Shown: positions 45,149-58,812, counted from the first letter of the stretch. The stretch is 64,000 bases of DNA from Emydura subglobosa (GCA_007922225.1 ML680055.1:2777206-2841205), one strand, 5' to 3'. The notes: generated by a model from the letters alone, not told the origin. Made by a program: numbers and translations.

Positions 45149-45974
45149 GAGTACTGACCCTCAGGGCTTCCTGCCTGGAGTCACTCCCAGTCTGGTTCTC
45201 CACCAGCTGAATTCTTATTCCCAGCTTGCCTCGGCTTTGGTCATCCTTTCCCCTAACATGGTACCACCCTCTCCCTGGAACACCTCCACAGGGACACCTT
45301 CTCTGCATCTCTGCCCCGGCAGAGCTCTCCCAGCCCTTTGTTGAAACCAGCCAACTCCTTCCCAGGGGAGATCACTACTTGATCGACGCCACCTGATCCC
45401 CAGCGCCTCAGGATCAGCCGGGTGGAGGGTGGGAGTAGCTGATACATCACAAGGGAGGCTGAACCCGACTCCCTTAAAAGGGCCAGAGGGAAAACTGCAT
45501 TGCTCATTCATGGGCGATGCCCTGCAGACGAGCAACTCAACCCATGAGGTGACACAGGAGACAGCGGACGAGGGAAATGCAGTTTAATGCTGAGCTGATG
45601 CCAAATGAATATTTTGTTTTTCCTGACAGACAATTGAAAATTCTTCAGCATTTGATATTGCAGAATCCATCATCCATTAGAAAATCATTGCAATGGGAAT
45701 TTCCCAGGCCCCCCTAGCTGTGAATGCTACTGAAACGGGGGGGAGAAGGGGGGAGGGGATGTGACCGCTTTCCTGGTGTTGCTGTCGTTTGAGTCATGCG
45801 ACAACAGTGAGGGAGAAAATTTAGACACGGTAAATTTGGAGGGTTGCAGAAGGATCAGTTAAAGTGGCCTGAAAAGCGAATTGTAAAAATAGCCCCTTGG
45901 TACTCTCCAGACCTGCCCCTTGCCAGGGATCCCTGAGTCTCCCCCACTCAACTGAGAAACCTGGCCACTAATCA

Positions 45975-46395
45975 TAGAACTGGGTGGAATTTTACAACCA
46001 AAACTTTTTTTGGTGAAAAATGCAGATTCGGGTCACCTGGAACATTTCGTGAATTTGTGACGAATTCACCCAAATTGTTTCGGTAGAAAGAAAAACTCTG
46101 AAAAAAAATCTGAAAAAAAGCAAAATGTGTCATTTGGACATTTTTTAAATGTTTTGGTTTTTCAGCTCGAAATGCCTTTTTGTTTTGAAAGGTCTTTCAG
46201 TCTGATTTAAAATATATCGATAAAAAGGCTAAACGGCTTCAAAAATCAAACATTTAGTTCAACTCCAAATGAATGTCTTTTCAGCTTCTTGGTGCTCTGA
46301 AAAACGTTCATTTCAGTCCGATCCAAAATGAATCTTTTCCCCGCATTTTTTCGGAACGGCCACCGAACAAAAAACCCCCAATTGTTTGCCCAGTT
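45975..46395. repeat. AT-rich interspersed repeat, copy 4
   Basis: ccaaaactttttttggtga, catttggacattttttaaat, cgttcatttcagtccgatcc, tttcggaacggccaccgaac. Strongest match to copy 1. Confidence 0.6.
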
Positions 46396-47389
46396 CTACG
46401 TACAGGACAAAAAACCTTTGCTGGTGGCCTAGAACCTGCTGGGACAGACAAGATCGAGCGAGGGGACATGACAAACTCAGTGAGCTAGAACCAGTGTAAA
46501 TCAGTAGAGCTTGTCTGGTGTCAAGGCGGCTGGGCCAATTTACATCGGATGGGAACACAGCCAAGTATCTGAGTTTCCCGTGAGCTCCCTTCAATGGGAA
46601 TGAATGCTGCCTCTGGTCCGCCACACGTACACTGATGTAAAGCGAAAGTAATTTTACTGGAGTCAGTAGGGTGACTCTAGTGTAAGGGAGCGCACAATCT
46701 GATCCATATCCTGCTTTTTACCCAAGTACTTTTGTACTGACTGGAGCAGCAACATGATTCAATTTAAGGTAACTGAGCCGCACGAGCAATGGGTCTAATG
46801 CAGCTCTCAGCGGGACCTGGTTAACGCTCCTTGGGCTAATGTAGATGTATCAGAAATCAATAGGCGTCTATGTTTTATTCTAGTCCACTAATGTACCATC
46901 AAATAGTTTTAACAATGTTAAAGACGTTATTTCTACTAAAAACCTAATTTCAAGTATTGAAACTTGCTATCATTTGTCTATTTTCTCCCCTAAAGACGGA
47001 TAAACAAATCTGTGCAAGAGCAGAACCAGGCAGGGAGGCATAGTCCTCGGCATATCAAGTTCTGGTCTGTTTCTCGTTTCCCCGTCAGCCACAGCCCGGG
47101 GCTGTGGTGTGAGCCCCACGGTGGATGGAGGAAACAGCAGCCCACAAACCAGCAGGGCCAGGCCTGTGCCACATTCCCTGCACATTGTATTGGCCCGTTG
47201 ATGGCTGAGACACTGCTGGGTTATTTACAGCTCCTCCAGGGTGAATTAGCGCCTCTCGGGGATATAATCAGGGGCTAATTTGCAAGGCCAGGCAACCTAG
47301 AGATGGAGACATGGCAGAGCCTGGAGAAAGGGTCAACAAAAGCCAGCGGTGTGTGAAACACAAAACCCTGTTCTCTTGTAGGCATGCTG

Positions 47390-47735
47390 CAGCCTCCCTG
47401 CACACGCCCCATGATACACAGACACACACACAGACTGCAGCCTCTTTACACACCCCCAGGTGGCCTTACGATATACAATCTCACTGTGGCCTCCTCACAC
47501 ACCTGCTGGGCTGCCCTACAATACACACGCTTACTGCACCTCCTTGCACACCCGCCAGGCTGCCCTACAATACACACACTTACTCTGGCCTCTTTGCACA
47601 CCCGCCAGGCTGCTCTAGGATACACAAACTCACCGCACCTGCTCGCTCACCTGGCTGGATGCCTCCCATACACACATTTGCACTGGTCTCCCCATGCATC
47701 TTTTTGCTGCCCTCCCATACACACACCTGGCCGCC
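47390..47735. repeat. Minisatellite, about 50-bp unit, about 6-7 degenerate copies
   Basis: Unit runs cctcctcacacacctgctgg, gctgccctacaatacacac, gcttactgcac. Middle copies differ at few positions; outer copies are more diverged. Confidence 0.85.
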
Positions 47736-48684
47736 TCACACCCCCCCCCCCGGGGCTGCCGCGCAGGAGGCAGGCTCCCAGGCTGCAGAGCCCCTCGCTC
47801 CAGCTCCGTGCTCCTAGCCAGTCAGTCACTCCCTGGCTGGGATCGTGGCCTTTCATGCTGCCAGCCGATGGGAAATAAATCAGGTGCCCGCAAAGCATAG
47901 CTACTCTGCTGTGCTCCTCCAAGCCAACAGCGGAAAGGGAACGGTAACAAACTGCGGGAGACGGCCCCGGGACCAAACCGGAAGCTAATAAACTAAGCAG
48001 GGCCAGGAACTATTTAGAACTGAGACACTTGCTCCAACTAAGGTGACCATATTTCAAGTTCCCAAATAAAAGACACTGCCGGCGGGAGAAGTGTGTGTGC
48101 TGAGAGCAGGTATCTGGGGGTGCTCCCTGGAGGGGGCATTTGGGGGTGCTGGAGAGGGTTTTTGCAGGGTGTCAGAGGGAGTACCTGCAGCCTCACACAC
48201 GAGGTGGGGGGCAGTGTTATGCTTCCTGTCACGGTGGGCAGGGCAGTTGGCGCAGGCCTGGGATGCTGCACCAGCCCCCCAGTCAGCACCTCCCAGGGGG
48301 CTCTCCCCCTCTCCAGGGCGGGGAGCCAGGACCTGGCCCTGTCACCCTTCCTGGCCGGGCTCTGAGGCCCCACGGCAGGGCAGGCAAGCTGACGGAGAGG
48401 CGCTTGGCGGCTCTGCTTGGGATCCGTCAACTGTGGATGCAAGGGGAGGGACCCACCAGGGCGCGGAGATGGCTCTTTCTGAACTGCGACGTCAGCTCCG
48501 CGAGGAACAATCCCCGACATTTCCAATTATTTGAGAAGCTCGCCCAGCTGGAGTGGCAGACCAAAACAGAGGAACTGTCTGGGAAAACCCAGTCCTATGG
48601 CAAGCCTTGCTCCGACAGAGATCAGGACCCCACAGTGCCCGGTCCACACAGCAAGAAACGCCCCTTTGCTGCCCCAGAGTCTAC

Positions 48685-48795
48685 ATAATAACACAGGCAC
48701 AGAGTAGGAGGAGAAGCAATGTATAGAAGGTCACAGGCAGGATTAGAAGCCAGGTCTCCTGGGTGGTAGCCTGGCCCTTACATCCCACTAGGTCT
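48685..48795 (-). repeat. MIR-type SINE fragment
   Basis: gaaggtcacaggcaggatta then gaagccaggtctcctgggt is the reverse strand of the MIR core. Confidence 0.6.
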
Positions 48796-49309
48796 CCCGC
48801 TGGGACTAAGAGGCAGTCCTTTCAGTCGAATTCTCATAGCGCCTCGCCAGCGCGGCTCATGGGCGAGCAGGACCCGCATGTGGTCTCCGTGCTTTGTTTG
48901 CATTCTGTTTCCTGCGCTGCCTGCAGATTTCACACATGGACAGAGGGCAGCGTGTCTGTCTGTCTGGCCAGACCAGGCCAGCTGGGTTCTGTCCTTACCC
49001 TTCTCCATACCTGCTGGCGCCCTGCGGATCAGGCATAGCATCTCTCACCTAATGACGTGCAATGCCGGGATACAATATCCGTTGCACACAAACCCAGCAC
49101 ATGGAGCAATTTCAGCTCAACATGGTGTTTGCCTCTTCCTTTCATCTCGCGTAAGCCTCTCAAGCTGGTATAAACACTGTTCCACGGCGGAGAGCGTGGT
49201 CAGATTGGGTTTCAGGAATGGTCAGTACTTGAATCACGGTTATGTCAAACTCCTCTTCCTGCTGCCCCCGTGCTTCGCTATTTATAGATCCTCCTGACAG
49301 CTCCCAGCA

Positions 49310-49440
49310 GCTAGGGTGACCAGATATCCCGCTTTTATAGGGACAGTCCTGATATTCGGGGCTTTGTCTTCTATAGGTGCCTATTACCCCCCACCCCTGG
49401 TCCTGATTTTTCACACTTGCTCTCTGGTCATCCTGCCAGA
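49310..49440. mobile_element. Short nonautonomous DNA element with inverted ends
   Basis: Starts tagggtgaccagatatcccg and ends ctctggtcatcctgcca: inverted ends. A decayed partial copy begins at about 48040 (taaggtgaccatatttcaag). Common turtle short element of about 125 bp; superfamily not certain. Confidence 0.7.
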
Positions 49441-50059
49441 AGCTCCATGCGGGGCCTGCATTTCCCATTTAACGAGTACTTGAGCAATTTATAGCTCGTT
49501 CTCCGGTGTCTGGATGATGCTTTGGGCAACGGTTCCCGTAACTCGGCTTCCTGTGATTTATGGTCTGGTTTTACCGTGGGCAGAACTAAAAAATCAACGT
49601 GTTGCTGTTGCTTGCACCAGGGATAAAACTGGCCCCGTAATTCTAGTGACATTCCACCTGGGTAACTGCACTAAATTCCCCCTGGCGTTTCAGTTGAGTA
49701 CAGTATTCTTCACTTCCTGTCCTAAAATCTGTTCTAGGAACCCAAGATTTCTAGGATTACTAGAGGAGGCAGGAGACGACCTTATCGCTGGGTGCTGGGA
49801 ATTTTATCCTCGGAGATAAAAAAGGCTCTTATGTCTAATGCCCTCCAGAACACAGGCTGAAAGAGCACATGGGCTAAGACAGTCATTACCCATGTCTCAC
49901 ACTTGTAGGACAAAAACAGCATGCAGTTCTGGGAGCAGCACGCTGGCAGAAGGAAACAAGCACCAAAGCAACCGTCTGCTGTTCTAGTCTTCAAACCCTT
50001 AAGGGCCACAGGAGGGGCTGTTCAAAGGCACACAGGACAGTTCGGCACCAAATTGCCAT

Positions 50060-50290
50060 CGAAATGACTGAGAGGAAAGCTGGTTCAATGCCAAGGGCAC
50101 TAGCCGGAGAGCTGGCTTTGATTCCCTGCTCTGCCACAGATGTCTTATGTGATCTTTGGCAAGTCACTTAGCCTCTGTGCCTCAGTTCCCCTTGCTAAAC
50201 TAGGGACAGTAGAACCACCATACGGGACAGTTGTGAGGATAAATACTATGAAGTGCTGATGAAGAGTTAGGCATGCTGAGAGCATAACTA
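50060..50290 (+). repeat. MIR-type SINE, nearly full length
   Basis: ctggctttgattccctgctc, ggcaagtcacttagcctctg, tgcctcagttccccttgct, tgaggataaatactatgaag: MIR core and 3' part in order. Confidence 0.85.
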
Positions 50291-51354
50291 TCTTTTATGC
50301 GTTGAAAATATCCCTGTCCTGTGGGCCCTGATACATGGAGATGTGCCTGAACTGCAGAGTTCACTTACGGGCCAGGAGCGTTTGGAAAGACCCATCCTGA
50401 GAGCAGGATTTCCAAGAATCGCACACTCACAACTACTCCCCTCCTGCCCCCTACGTGAGGTGTGCGTCTCACCCCTGCAAGCCAGCGGCTGCTAGAGACA
50501 AGGAACAGGCTAACAACCACATGGATGCTATTATCAGACCGAAACCTGAGCACGCTCAGGGCACCTACCGGAAGGACTGTCTCAGTTACCGAGCAGTGAG
50601 GTTTATAAGGACAGCTCAGAAGGAGATTTCCTCTGTGCTATTATTCCACAGGCACATTCCTGATTCTGAGGACGGGTGGCACCCCTGGAGTTGGACTGCG
50701 CCAGAGAGAAAGGGAGATGGAAGCACCAGCAGTGGCGTAACAGGTGCCTTAGCACAGGCTATGCCTGCCCACCTCCCTAGCAAAAAGAAATCACGAGACG
50801 AACGGGGTCAGAAGGCAGGTGTGTTTATCTGGTAGTGATTTGCTGGCCCGGGCAGCTCAGCTTGCTCTGATACAGTTCAGCACACGTGATTCTAAGAGAC
50901 CCTAGTGCTGGGAACTGGACTTGCTGCTCTGAGGTCGGGGGGGGGGGGGGGGCTCCTTCTCTGCGCCCCCCTGCAGATGAACGTTTCTACAGGAAAATGA
51001 CCCGTAGCAGAGGGTTAAAAAATAAACAGAGGGTTAAAGGGGTGCGTCAGGTTCCCATGCTTCTTTTAGTGCCCACGTAGCCAGCACCCAGGCGTTCAGA
51101 GAGGGGCCTTTGGTTTACACCTCAGGTCAGACCAGAAGCTCTTTGGGCCAGCGATGGTCTCTCACCGCACATCACCCAGCACTGGGGAGCCCCGGCCCCA
51201 GCTGTGGCCACCACACTACAGACTCATCAATAAACGTGAGCCCTTCTGGTCTGATCGCTGGCGCAAGCCGCTGCCACACTTCAGCTCGCCGTGGGCATCC
51301 TGCTCACCCAGATGGAAGGAAACAAGGAAGGCTCACGTGCTCGAGTGGCAGGAT

Positions 51355-51455
51355 GCTCCAGGGCCTAAGGCAGCGGGCTGGCAGTCAGGAGCTAATCCTG
51401 GCTCTGCCACTTTCCTGCTGTGTGACCTGGGGCAAGGTTTTTGCCTCGGTTTCCC
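51355..51455 (+). repeat. MIR-type SINE core fragment
   Basis: gctggcagtcaggagctaat, ctgtgtgacctggggcaag, cctcggtttcccc. Confidence 0.8.
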
Positions 51456-51518
51456 CTCCTGCCCTTTGCCTGTGTTGTCTATTCAGACAGGGGCTGTGGC
51501 CAGGTCGGCACTGGAAAA

Positions 51519-53066
51519 TTAGGTCGGCTTAACCATGTCACTGCGGGGTGTGGAAAATCCACATCCCTGAGCAACGCAGGTAAGATGATTTGGGGAGGTC
51601 CCTGAAGATTGGAAAAAGGCAAACATAGTGCTCATCTTCAAGAAAAGGAAGAAAGAGGATCCAGGGAACTACAGACCAGTCAGCCTCACCTCAATCCCAG
51701 GAAAAATCATGGAGCAGGTCCTCAAGGAATCCATTTTAAGGCACTTGGAAGAGAGGAAGGTGATCAGGAACAGTCAACATGGATTCACCTAGGGAAAGGC
51801 ATGCCTGACCAACCTGATTGCTTTCTATGAAGAGGTGACTGGCTCAGTGGATGTGGGGAAAGCAGTGGATGTGATATACTCTCACAGTATTCTTATCAGC
51901 AAGTTAAAGAATTATGGGTTGGATGAATGGACTGTAAGGTGGGTAGAGAGCTGGATAGAGCATAGGGCTCAACGGGTAGTGATCAATGGCTCCATGTCTA
52001 GCTAGCAGCCGGTCACAAGCGGAGTGCCCCAAGGGTCAGTCCTGGGGCCGGTTTTGTTCAACATCTTCATTAATGATCTGGAGGATGGGGTAGATTGCAC
52101 CCTCAGCAAGTTTGCAGATGACACTAAGCTGGGGGAGTGGTAGATACACTGGAAGGTAGGGATAGGATACAGAGTGACCTAGACAAATTGGAGGATTGAG
52201 CCAAAAGAAATCTGATGAGGTTCAACAGGTACAAGTGCAGAGTCCTGCACTTAGGAAGGAAGAATCCCATGCACAGCTACAGACTGGGGACTGACGGGCT
52301 AGGCAGCAGTTCTGTAGAAAAGGACCTGGGGGTTACCGTGGATAAGAAGCTGGATATGAGTCAGCAGTGTGCCCTGGTTGCCAAGAAGGCTAATGGCATA
52401 TTGGGCTGCATTGGTAGGAGCATTGCCAGCAGGTCACGGGAAGTGATTATTCCCCTCTATTCAGCATTGGTGAGGCCACATTTGGAGTATTGTGTCCAGT
52501 TTTGGGCCCCCCACTACAAAAAGGATGTGGACAAGTTGGAGAGAGTCCAGCGGAGGGCAACAAAAATGATGAGGGGGCTGGAGCACAGGACTTATGAGGA
52601 GAGGCTGAGGGAACTAGGCTTGTTTAGTCTGCAAAAGAGAGGAATGAGGGGGGATTTGATAGCAGCCTTTAACTACCTGAAGGGGGGCTCCAGGGAGGAT
52701 GGAGCTAGGCTGTTCTCAGTGGAGACAGATGATAGAACAAGGAGCAATGGTCTCAAGTTGCAGTGGGGGAAGTCTAGGTTGGACATTAGGAAAAGGTTTT
52801 TCACTTGGAGGGCGGTGAAGCACTGGAATGGGTTACCTAGGGAGGTGGTGGAATCTCCATCTTTAGAGGTTTTTAAGGTGCGGCTTGACAAAGCCCTGGC
52901 TGGGATGGTTTAGTTGGGGTTGGTCCTGCTTTGAGCAGGGGGTTGGACTAGATACCTCCTGGGGTCCCTTCCAACTTCATCTTCTGGGATTCTATGGTTC
53001 TATGACCTAACCCCCAGTGTAGACAGCACTAGGTCGCTGCAGCGTTTCAAGTGTAGACAAGTCCTG
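51519..53066. mobile_element. Harbinger-type short element split by a CR1 insertion
   Basis: Left part 51519-51580 (attaggtcggcttaaccatg) and right part 53005-53066 (acctaacccccagtgtagac ... caagtgtagacaagtcc) read as one element interrupted by the CR1 at 51581-53004. Confidence 0.75.
51581..53004 (+). mobile_element. CR1 LINE, 5'-truncated, 1.4 kb, best preserved in the window
   Basis: Reverse-transcriptase text in order: [62 protein letters not shown] (catalytic Asp pair), then a 233-codon open stretch (52215-52913) with [58 protein letters not shown] and KALAGMV. Ends gggattctatggttctatg. Upstream stops and a frameshift remain near 51790, 52005 and 52140-52200, and the endonuclease domain is missing. 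Confidence 0.95.
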
Positions 53067-53516
53067 CATCCCTTACTGCGTATTCCTGCTGTGTCTAGCG
53101 CAAAGGTGCCCTGATCTCAGCTGAGGACTCCAGGAGCCATTGCAACAGAAATGATTATCACAATAATAGTTCTGCTACTGACGAGGTGTATCAGCATCCT
53201 GCAAACCCTGGATGATCGGGGCGAGGGGGAGCTGGTGCCTGCTACCATCACATCTGAGACCTCCTCCTTCAAAGCAGTGTCTCATGATGCCCTCCCAAAC
53301 AGTCTGAGTTGGTGTAACTACAAAACCCCTGGATCCATCACCAATACATTCTGAAAATCACAGGCAAGCTAAAAGAGCCCCCAATGCTTTCAGTGTCTAG
53401 GTTGCATGCAGGTAAAAAATAATTCTCATTTTAAAAGCCACAAAATAAAGCTGCTTAACCATAGCGAACATGGGACAGGATAAAAAATTACCATGAAACT
53501 ACAGTAACAGTTCAGC

Positions 53517-53595
53517 GCTGCCAACTCTCATGATTTTATAATTAGTCTTGTGATATTTGGGGTGGCTCCTGGAGGCATGTGAATCTCAGCTTTCT

Positions 53596-53631
<36 letters not shown>

Positions 53632-53700
53632 AAGTTTCTAGCTCTGGTGGTTGTGGAAAAAAGCTTGAAACTCTGACCCCTAGCTCAGAGATCAGAAGTC
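53517..53700. repeat. Interspersed repeat with long T run
   Basis: gctgccaactctcatgattt, then a T tract at about 53593-53624, then gtttctagctctggtggtt. Recurrent turtle sequence, class unknown. Confidence 0.45.
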
Positions 53701-54734
53701 AAAGGAAAAGAACTCAACATTTGTTGTTATTATTTTAAATCTCAGGATTTCTAAGCCAATCTCTCTATTTCTGGGTCCTAGCTCATGGTTTTTGGAAGCT
53801 GGCGGTTGGCATCCTGGGTGTGTCTGAGATTCAAACATCAACCTCCCACTACCGAGGCCAAGTGCCTGTCAAACCCTGCGACGACACCGAACTCAGAATT
53901 CAAATTCTGCCACCAGGACGATTTTGGTCTTGTCTCTTGCACCGGAATATTTCGGTTCTTTGTCGGAAGCCTGGCCGAGGCCGGGTCGCGCAGTGAGGGA
54001 TGCAGGATGCTTCCAGGCAGCACCAGTCACGCTGGGCAGCTGAGTTAAACCATGTCGCATGCATGTCCCTGCGGCCCAGCAAAAGCGCTTGTCTGTTGAA
54101 TGCTGCCCTTGAGAGCAGTACTGGACTGAGCCAGTGCTTCTGAACCAGCAGATACATTTCCACGGCCAGAATAGATACATACAGACTCCGCTGTGGGTTT
54201 GCTCTCATCAATTATCAATATGATATGGGGGGAAATCTAGATGCCATCATGGCCAAGAGTGTGACACTGCGCATATTACACCAGGATTTATGGTCCTGTT
54301 GCAGGAAGACACTGAAGTGCACGCTTAACTTTACGCTTAAGTTTAAGAGTCTGGTTGAATCAGAGAATCCCAGGTTACAGAAAAGGGCGCCCCTCCTTTG
54401 CATTACGTCATGTTGTGTTATTTGCCGAGAGGTACATCTCACTGTGCAGGGTTGTAGCATCACCTCAAGAAAGCCCCACCGGTGGTGCATACTCATAAGG
54501 GGGCAGGGTTCTGGTTGCCAGGGGACGCGTAACGCTGAATTTCCTGACTGATGCGTGTGAAATCTCAGGCTCCCGGCTGCACTAGCTGAGTTCCGGCATT
54601 CCAGTTAAGACAGCCCCACTTTTTCTCCAAGGCTTTTCCCGCTCTCAGTGCCACCTTGACCTTCTGAGCGCCTTCTAACGCTCAGCTGGCGCTGCTCACT
54701 CTGCCAGTGGAACGCAAATTCCTGCGCGTGCGTG

Positions 54735-54735
<1 letters not shown>

Positions 54736-54789
<54 letters not shown>

Positions 54790-54798
54790 GCATGCACG
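54736..54798. repeat. CA microsatellite
   Basis: gcgcgcacacacac continuing as (CA)n for more than 40 bases, ending gcacgcatgcacgc. Confidence 0.95.
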
Positions 54799-54957
54799 CA
54801 CAAACGGACGGCACCTTCTCTAGGGCTGAGAGGGGAGTTCAGCTGTAGGCTTCATCTAGCCTCGGTCTCTCTGCAGTGGACTGCAGTGGTGCTGGTGGAT
54901 TTGGGCTCACCTGTCTGCTAGGGTCTGGGCTGAGGTCTGGGTGAGCTTCTGAAATGC

Positions 54958-55062
54958 GACCATTATTATTTATTTATGTGTGTTGCCAGGCCCCCACGGT
55001 GCTGCATAAACTCAGAGCAGAAAGACGGTCCCGGCCCCGAGCACCTTGCAAATATAGAATTT
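54958..55062 (-). repeat. Short interspersed repeat, same family as 5200-5345
   Basis: attattatttatttatgtg, cccccacggtgctgcataa, agaaagacggtcccggccc. Confidence 0.6.
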
Positions 55063-56724
55063 AGCACACATTCTCATTGGCATTTCCCCTCTCCTTTAAA
55101 TGGCCCAGAGCACGTATGAAATGGTCCCCAGGTTTCTTGCCTGTAGCTAAAACAGCGGCTGTGTCCAACAGCAGGACTGCAGCAGCCTCGCGTGAGGTCC
55201 TTTAGTCTGCGGCTCCCTCTCACCCGATTTAGTCCCCAAAGCCTCCCCCAGCAGCACAAGACACCGGGTATGCAGAGGGGATTCCAGATGTGGCCAGCTG
55301 TCGCCCCCAACATGGGCGCCCTTCGCCATTTGCCCCTGATCTTCCAAACACAGACTCAGTAACAGACAACTCGTATCTTAGACCCAGAAGTGCACCATCC
55401 GCAACCCGTCTGCTGACGGACCATCAACAGGAGGCCTCTCTGGCCGGCTGGGGGCTCCTCCAGGAGCAAGCCATCCCGCTCGTTTATTAGCTCAGGCTTT
55501 GAAAAGAACTCACTGCTCTGCGCGAGTCAGACCCGCTCTGTTACAGGGGCACCGCAGGCCTGATTCGCAGCTGTGCCCATTGCCCACGGCGTGCAACTGA
55601 GAGACAAGCTGCTTCCAACCCCCTGGGCTACTCAAAAGCACAGCAGCTGGCTCTAGCCCCTACGGGACTATCTCTGCCTGCAGCACAGTAGCGCTCCGGC
55701 CACACTCTTTCCCCACCCCCAAGGTAACCCCCACGTCAGCTCTGCACCAACCAGACTCCCCAGGACCAAGGAAATGAGATCTGGAGGGGAGGCTATGGCT
55801 AACTTGACGAAGGGACAACTGGGGGTGGGAGGAAGAGACGTGCTAGCGCACACCAGTCCTGGAAGGCAGCTCACCCCCAGCAGGGAAAGGATGGTGCAGG
55901 AGAAATAGCTCGGATGAACGGGATGAGACTGAGAAAGGGAGGATTTAACCCAAATAGCCGGAAAGGCTTCCTGGGAGCAAGCAGCCTGGGCTGCAGAACA
56001 ACAGACATATGTCGTACAATTCCCATGACTTGGGGCGCTGAAATCTGACCAGTGCCCTAGGAAACACGCTGCAGAGGGACGGCCTGCCAGGCCATGGACG
56101 GTGATCTAGAGGCCTAATGCGTCTTTTCCTTCTTTCATTTCCACGGGCTCCCTCCGACTCTCCGAATCTGAAGACTTGACTGAGATAAAACCTCAATTTC
56201 CCTGCTGCAGCTCAAGTGCCTTCCACACCTGGGACAGCCTGGGTCACTCAACCGCAGCCTGCAGCAAGGGACAGAGTGAACTACTCTCTCCCAACCCCAG
56301 AACCGCAGGGCTCCCCTCGGGCTGCTCCTCCGTCTGTCAGAGACAGCTTCTCTCCGGGCAGCCAGTGGATGACTCCCCCCACGCCTCAGGGTCTCCTTTG
56401 GGCCACGCACTATGGCAGCCCCTCCATGACAGGAGGGATGTGTGTGTGGGGTGACCTCTATTAAACTGCCTGCCTTCCCAGCAGATTGGGGCAGAGAGAT
56501 CTCATGGCTGATGGGGAGTGAAGCCTCGGGGCTAGCTGGGCCGATGGCGGCGGTGCGGGCAGCCATTTTGCTGCTCATCGGGGTTGGGTTACGCTCTCCG
56601 GGTTGCTGTTTGTTTGTTTGGTTTGGCAGGCCCATTGCTGAGCAGTGCTATCAGACACCAGCTCAGGAGTATTTCTGTCCCGCGCTTTGAGCTGGGCTTT
56701 CTGGCAGCTTTCATTTTTCTTGCT

Positions 56725-57820
56725 TTTTTCTACAGAACCTTGAGAACTCATCAAGTCCAGCCACCTGCACTGAGGCAGGCTCAGTAAACCCAGACCATCC
56801 CCGGGAGGGGTTTATCCAACTTATTCTTAAAACACTCCAGTGACGAGGACCCCCAACTGCCCTTGGAAGCCTGGTCCAGAGCTTAGAGTCACAAAGGTTT
56901 TCCTAACATCTAACCTAAATCTCCCTTGCTGCAGATTAAGCCCATTGCTTCTTGTCCTACTTTCAGTGGTTCTCCATGTCCATTGACCAGTGTCATCTTT
57001 GTAACAACTCTTAACTGAAGATGGTTACCAGGTCCTCTTTTCTCTAGACTAAACATGCCCAGTTGGTTTAACCTGACCTATGAGGAAAGGTTTTCTAAAC
57101 TTCTCATCATTTTGTTGCTTTTCTTGAGACTCTCCGCAATTTAGCCACATCTTTCCTAACATGCGGTACCCAGAACTGGACATAGGTCTCCATCTGAGGC
57201 CTCGCCAGTGCCGAGTAGAGCGGGACAATGACCTCCATGTCTTACACACGACACTCCTGTTACTACACCTGAGAATGTTATCCGCCTTTTTCACAACTGC
57301 ATCACATTGTTGACTCACATTCAATTTGTGATCCACGATAGCCCCCAGATCCTTTTCCGCAGTACAACCACCTAGCCAGTTATTCCCCATTGTGTAGTGG
57401 TACATTTGATTTGTCCTTCCCAAGTGAAGTACTTCGCACTTGTCTTTATTGAATTTCATCTTCTTGATTTCAGACCAATTCTCTATTGTGTCAAAGTCGT
57501 CCTGAATTCTAATCCTGCCCTCCAAAGTACTTACAACCCCTTCCTGTTATAAGCATGCGCTGCTCCCCCTTGTCCAAGGCATTAAAGAAAATATTGAGTA
57601 ACACTGGACCCAAGACTGACCCCACTAGACACACCCTCCGAGTGTAACAGCAAACCCTTGATAACTACTCTCTAAGGATGGTCTTTCAACCAGTTGTGCA
57701 CCCACCTGAGAGTCATTTAATCTAGACCCCATCTCCCTGGTTTGCGAATGAGAGTGTCACGTGGGACTCTGTCAAAAGCCTGACTAAAACCAAGGGACAT
57801 GACGACTCCCGCTTTATTCA
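56725..57820 (-). mobile_element. CR1 LINE, about 1.1 kb
   Basis: Minus-strand frame 57525-57049 reads KMKFNKDKCEVLHLGRTNQM, DLGAIVDHKLNVSQQCDAVV, then frames shift. The 3' end (left) carries aagtccagccacctgcact and cctaacatctaacctaaat. The right part complements the reverse-transcriptase region (ggctttcaaccagttgtgc-type text near 57680-57780). Confidence 0.88.
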
Positions 57821-58392
57821 GGTCTGATGGCTTCAGACCCGCTAACCACCAAGAAATGAAGATATTCCCTCCTCGCCACCCAAATGGCCCCCAAGCTGCA
57901 AAGGGACATTGGACAATTTTCCCCCTCAGCTGTTGGATGGAGAACCACCCCTATTGCTCTCTGCAGGAGCTGGCACCTTTGGGGGAGGTTCCTGAAGATC
58001 CTCTAACAATTTTGCTCCAAGTCATGAATCTCCAGAGATGAAATTCCGAGCGGACAAGAAAGTGTCCACCTCAAGATTCAGAGCAGAGCTCAGCAAATTG
58101 GGCCTACTCCCAGGCACAGGACGGCACCGACAGCCATCTCTGCACACGTTCCCCACCTCAGAACCAGGTAGCACGAAGCCTGGGTTACACTCAGGCCCCT
58201 TCCCACCGTTCTGACCTGAGCGTAATGCAGGACCAAGGCCTGTGGGCATCTCAGCCTCCCTGACATCACTAGCTCTTGTCCCCAGCTCTCCATATAGTGT
58301 CCACGGTTCCTTGTTTTGCAGCCGGAATGGCTCGTGTTTCTCATCGATCTGGCTGGTTTTCATCCCAGCTGGGGTTGGAGCGGGTCAGACTG

Positions 58393-58812
58393 AGGCCATG
58401 TCTACACTACAGAAGTGAGTCGCTCTAACTTCCATTGGCATACAGCTGCCGCGGTGCGCCATAATGGAACTTTTCGCTCCAACTTGGAGCTTGATCCACG
58501 GCCCTTACAGCTGCCGCAGTAACTACATGGCTTGTGCGTGTCTACGCTTTGCTCCTTGCGTGGGCAGTGCGCGTCCTCACGATTTATACAATTTATACTG
58601 GTATGGCGACGTCTCTCCAGGGTCTCTCCCCTGAGAGACGTATCTGTACCGACCTAACCCCCCGGGCAGAGCGTGCTAGAGTAATGGAAGAATTCTTCTA
58701 TTGATCTCACTACTGCCTCTTGGGGAGGTAGATTACGTACGCCCAGGAGAGAATCCCTCTTGGCACTGTACATCCTGTCCACACAGTGACGCGCTGCCGT
58801 GTAGACAAGCCG
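58393..58812. mobile_element. Harbinger-type short element
   Basis: Starts gaggccatgtctacactaca and ends ccgtgtagacaagccgcc; inverted ends with the GTCTACAC core, about 420 bp. Confidence 0.7.
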
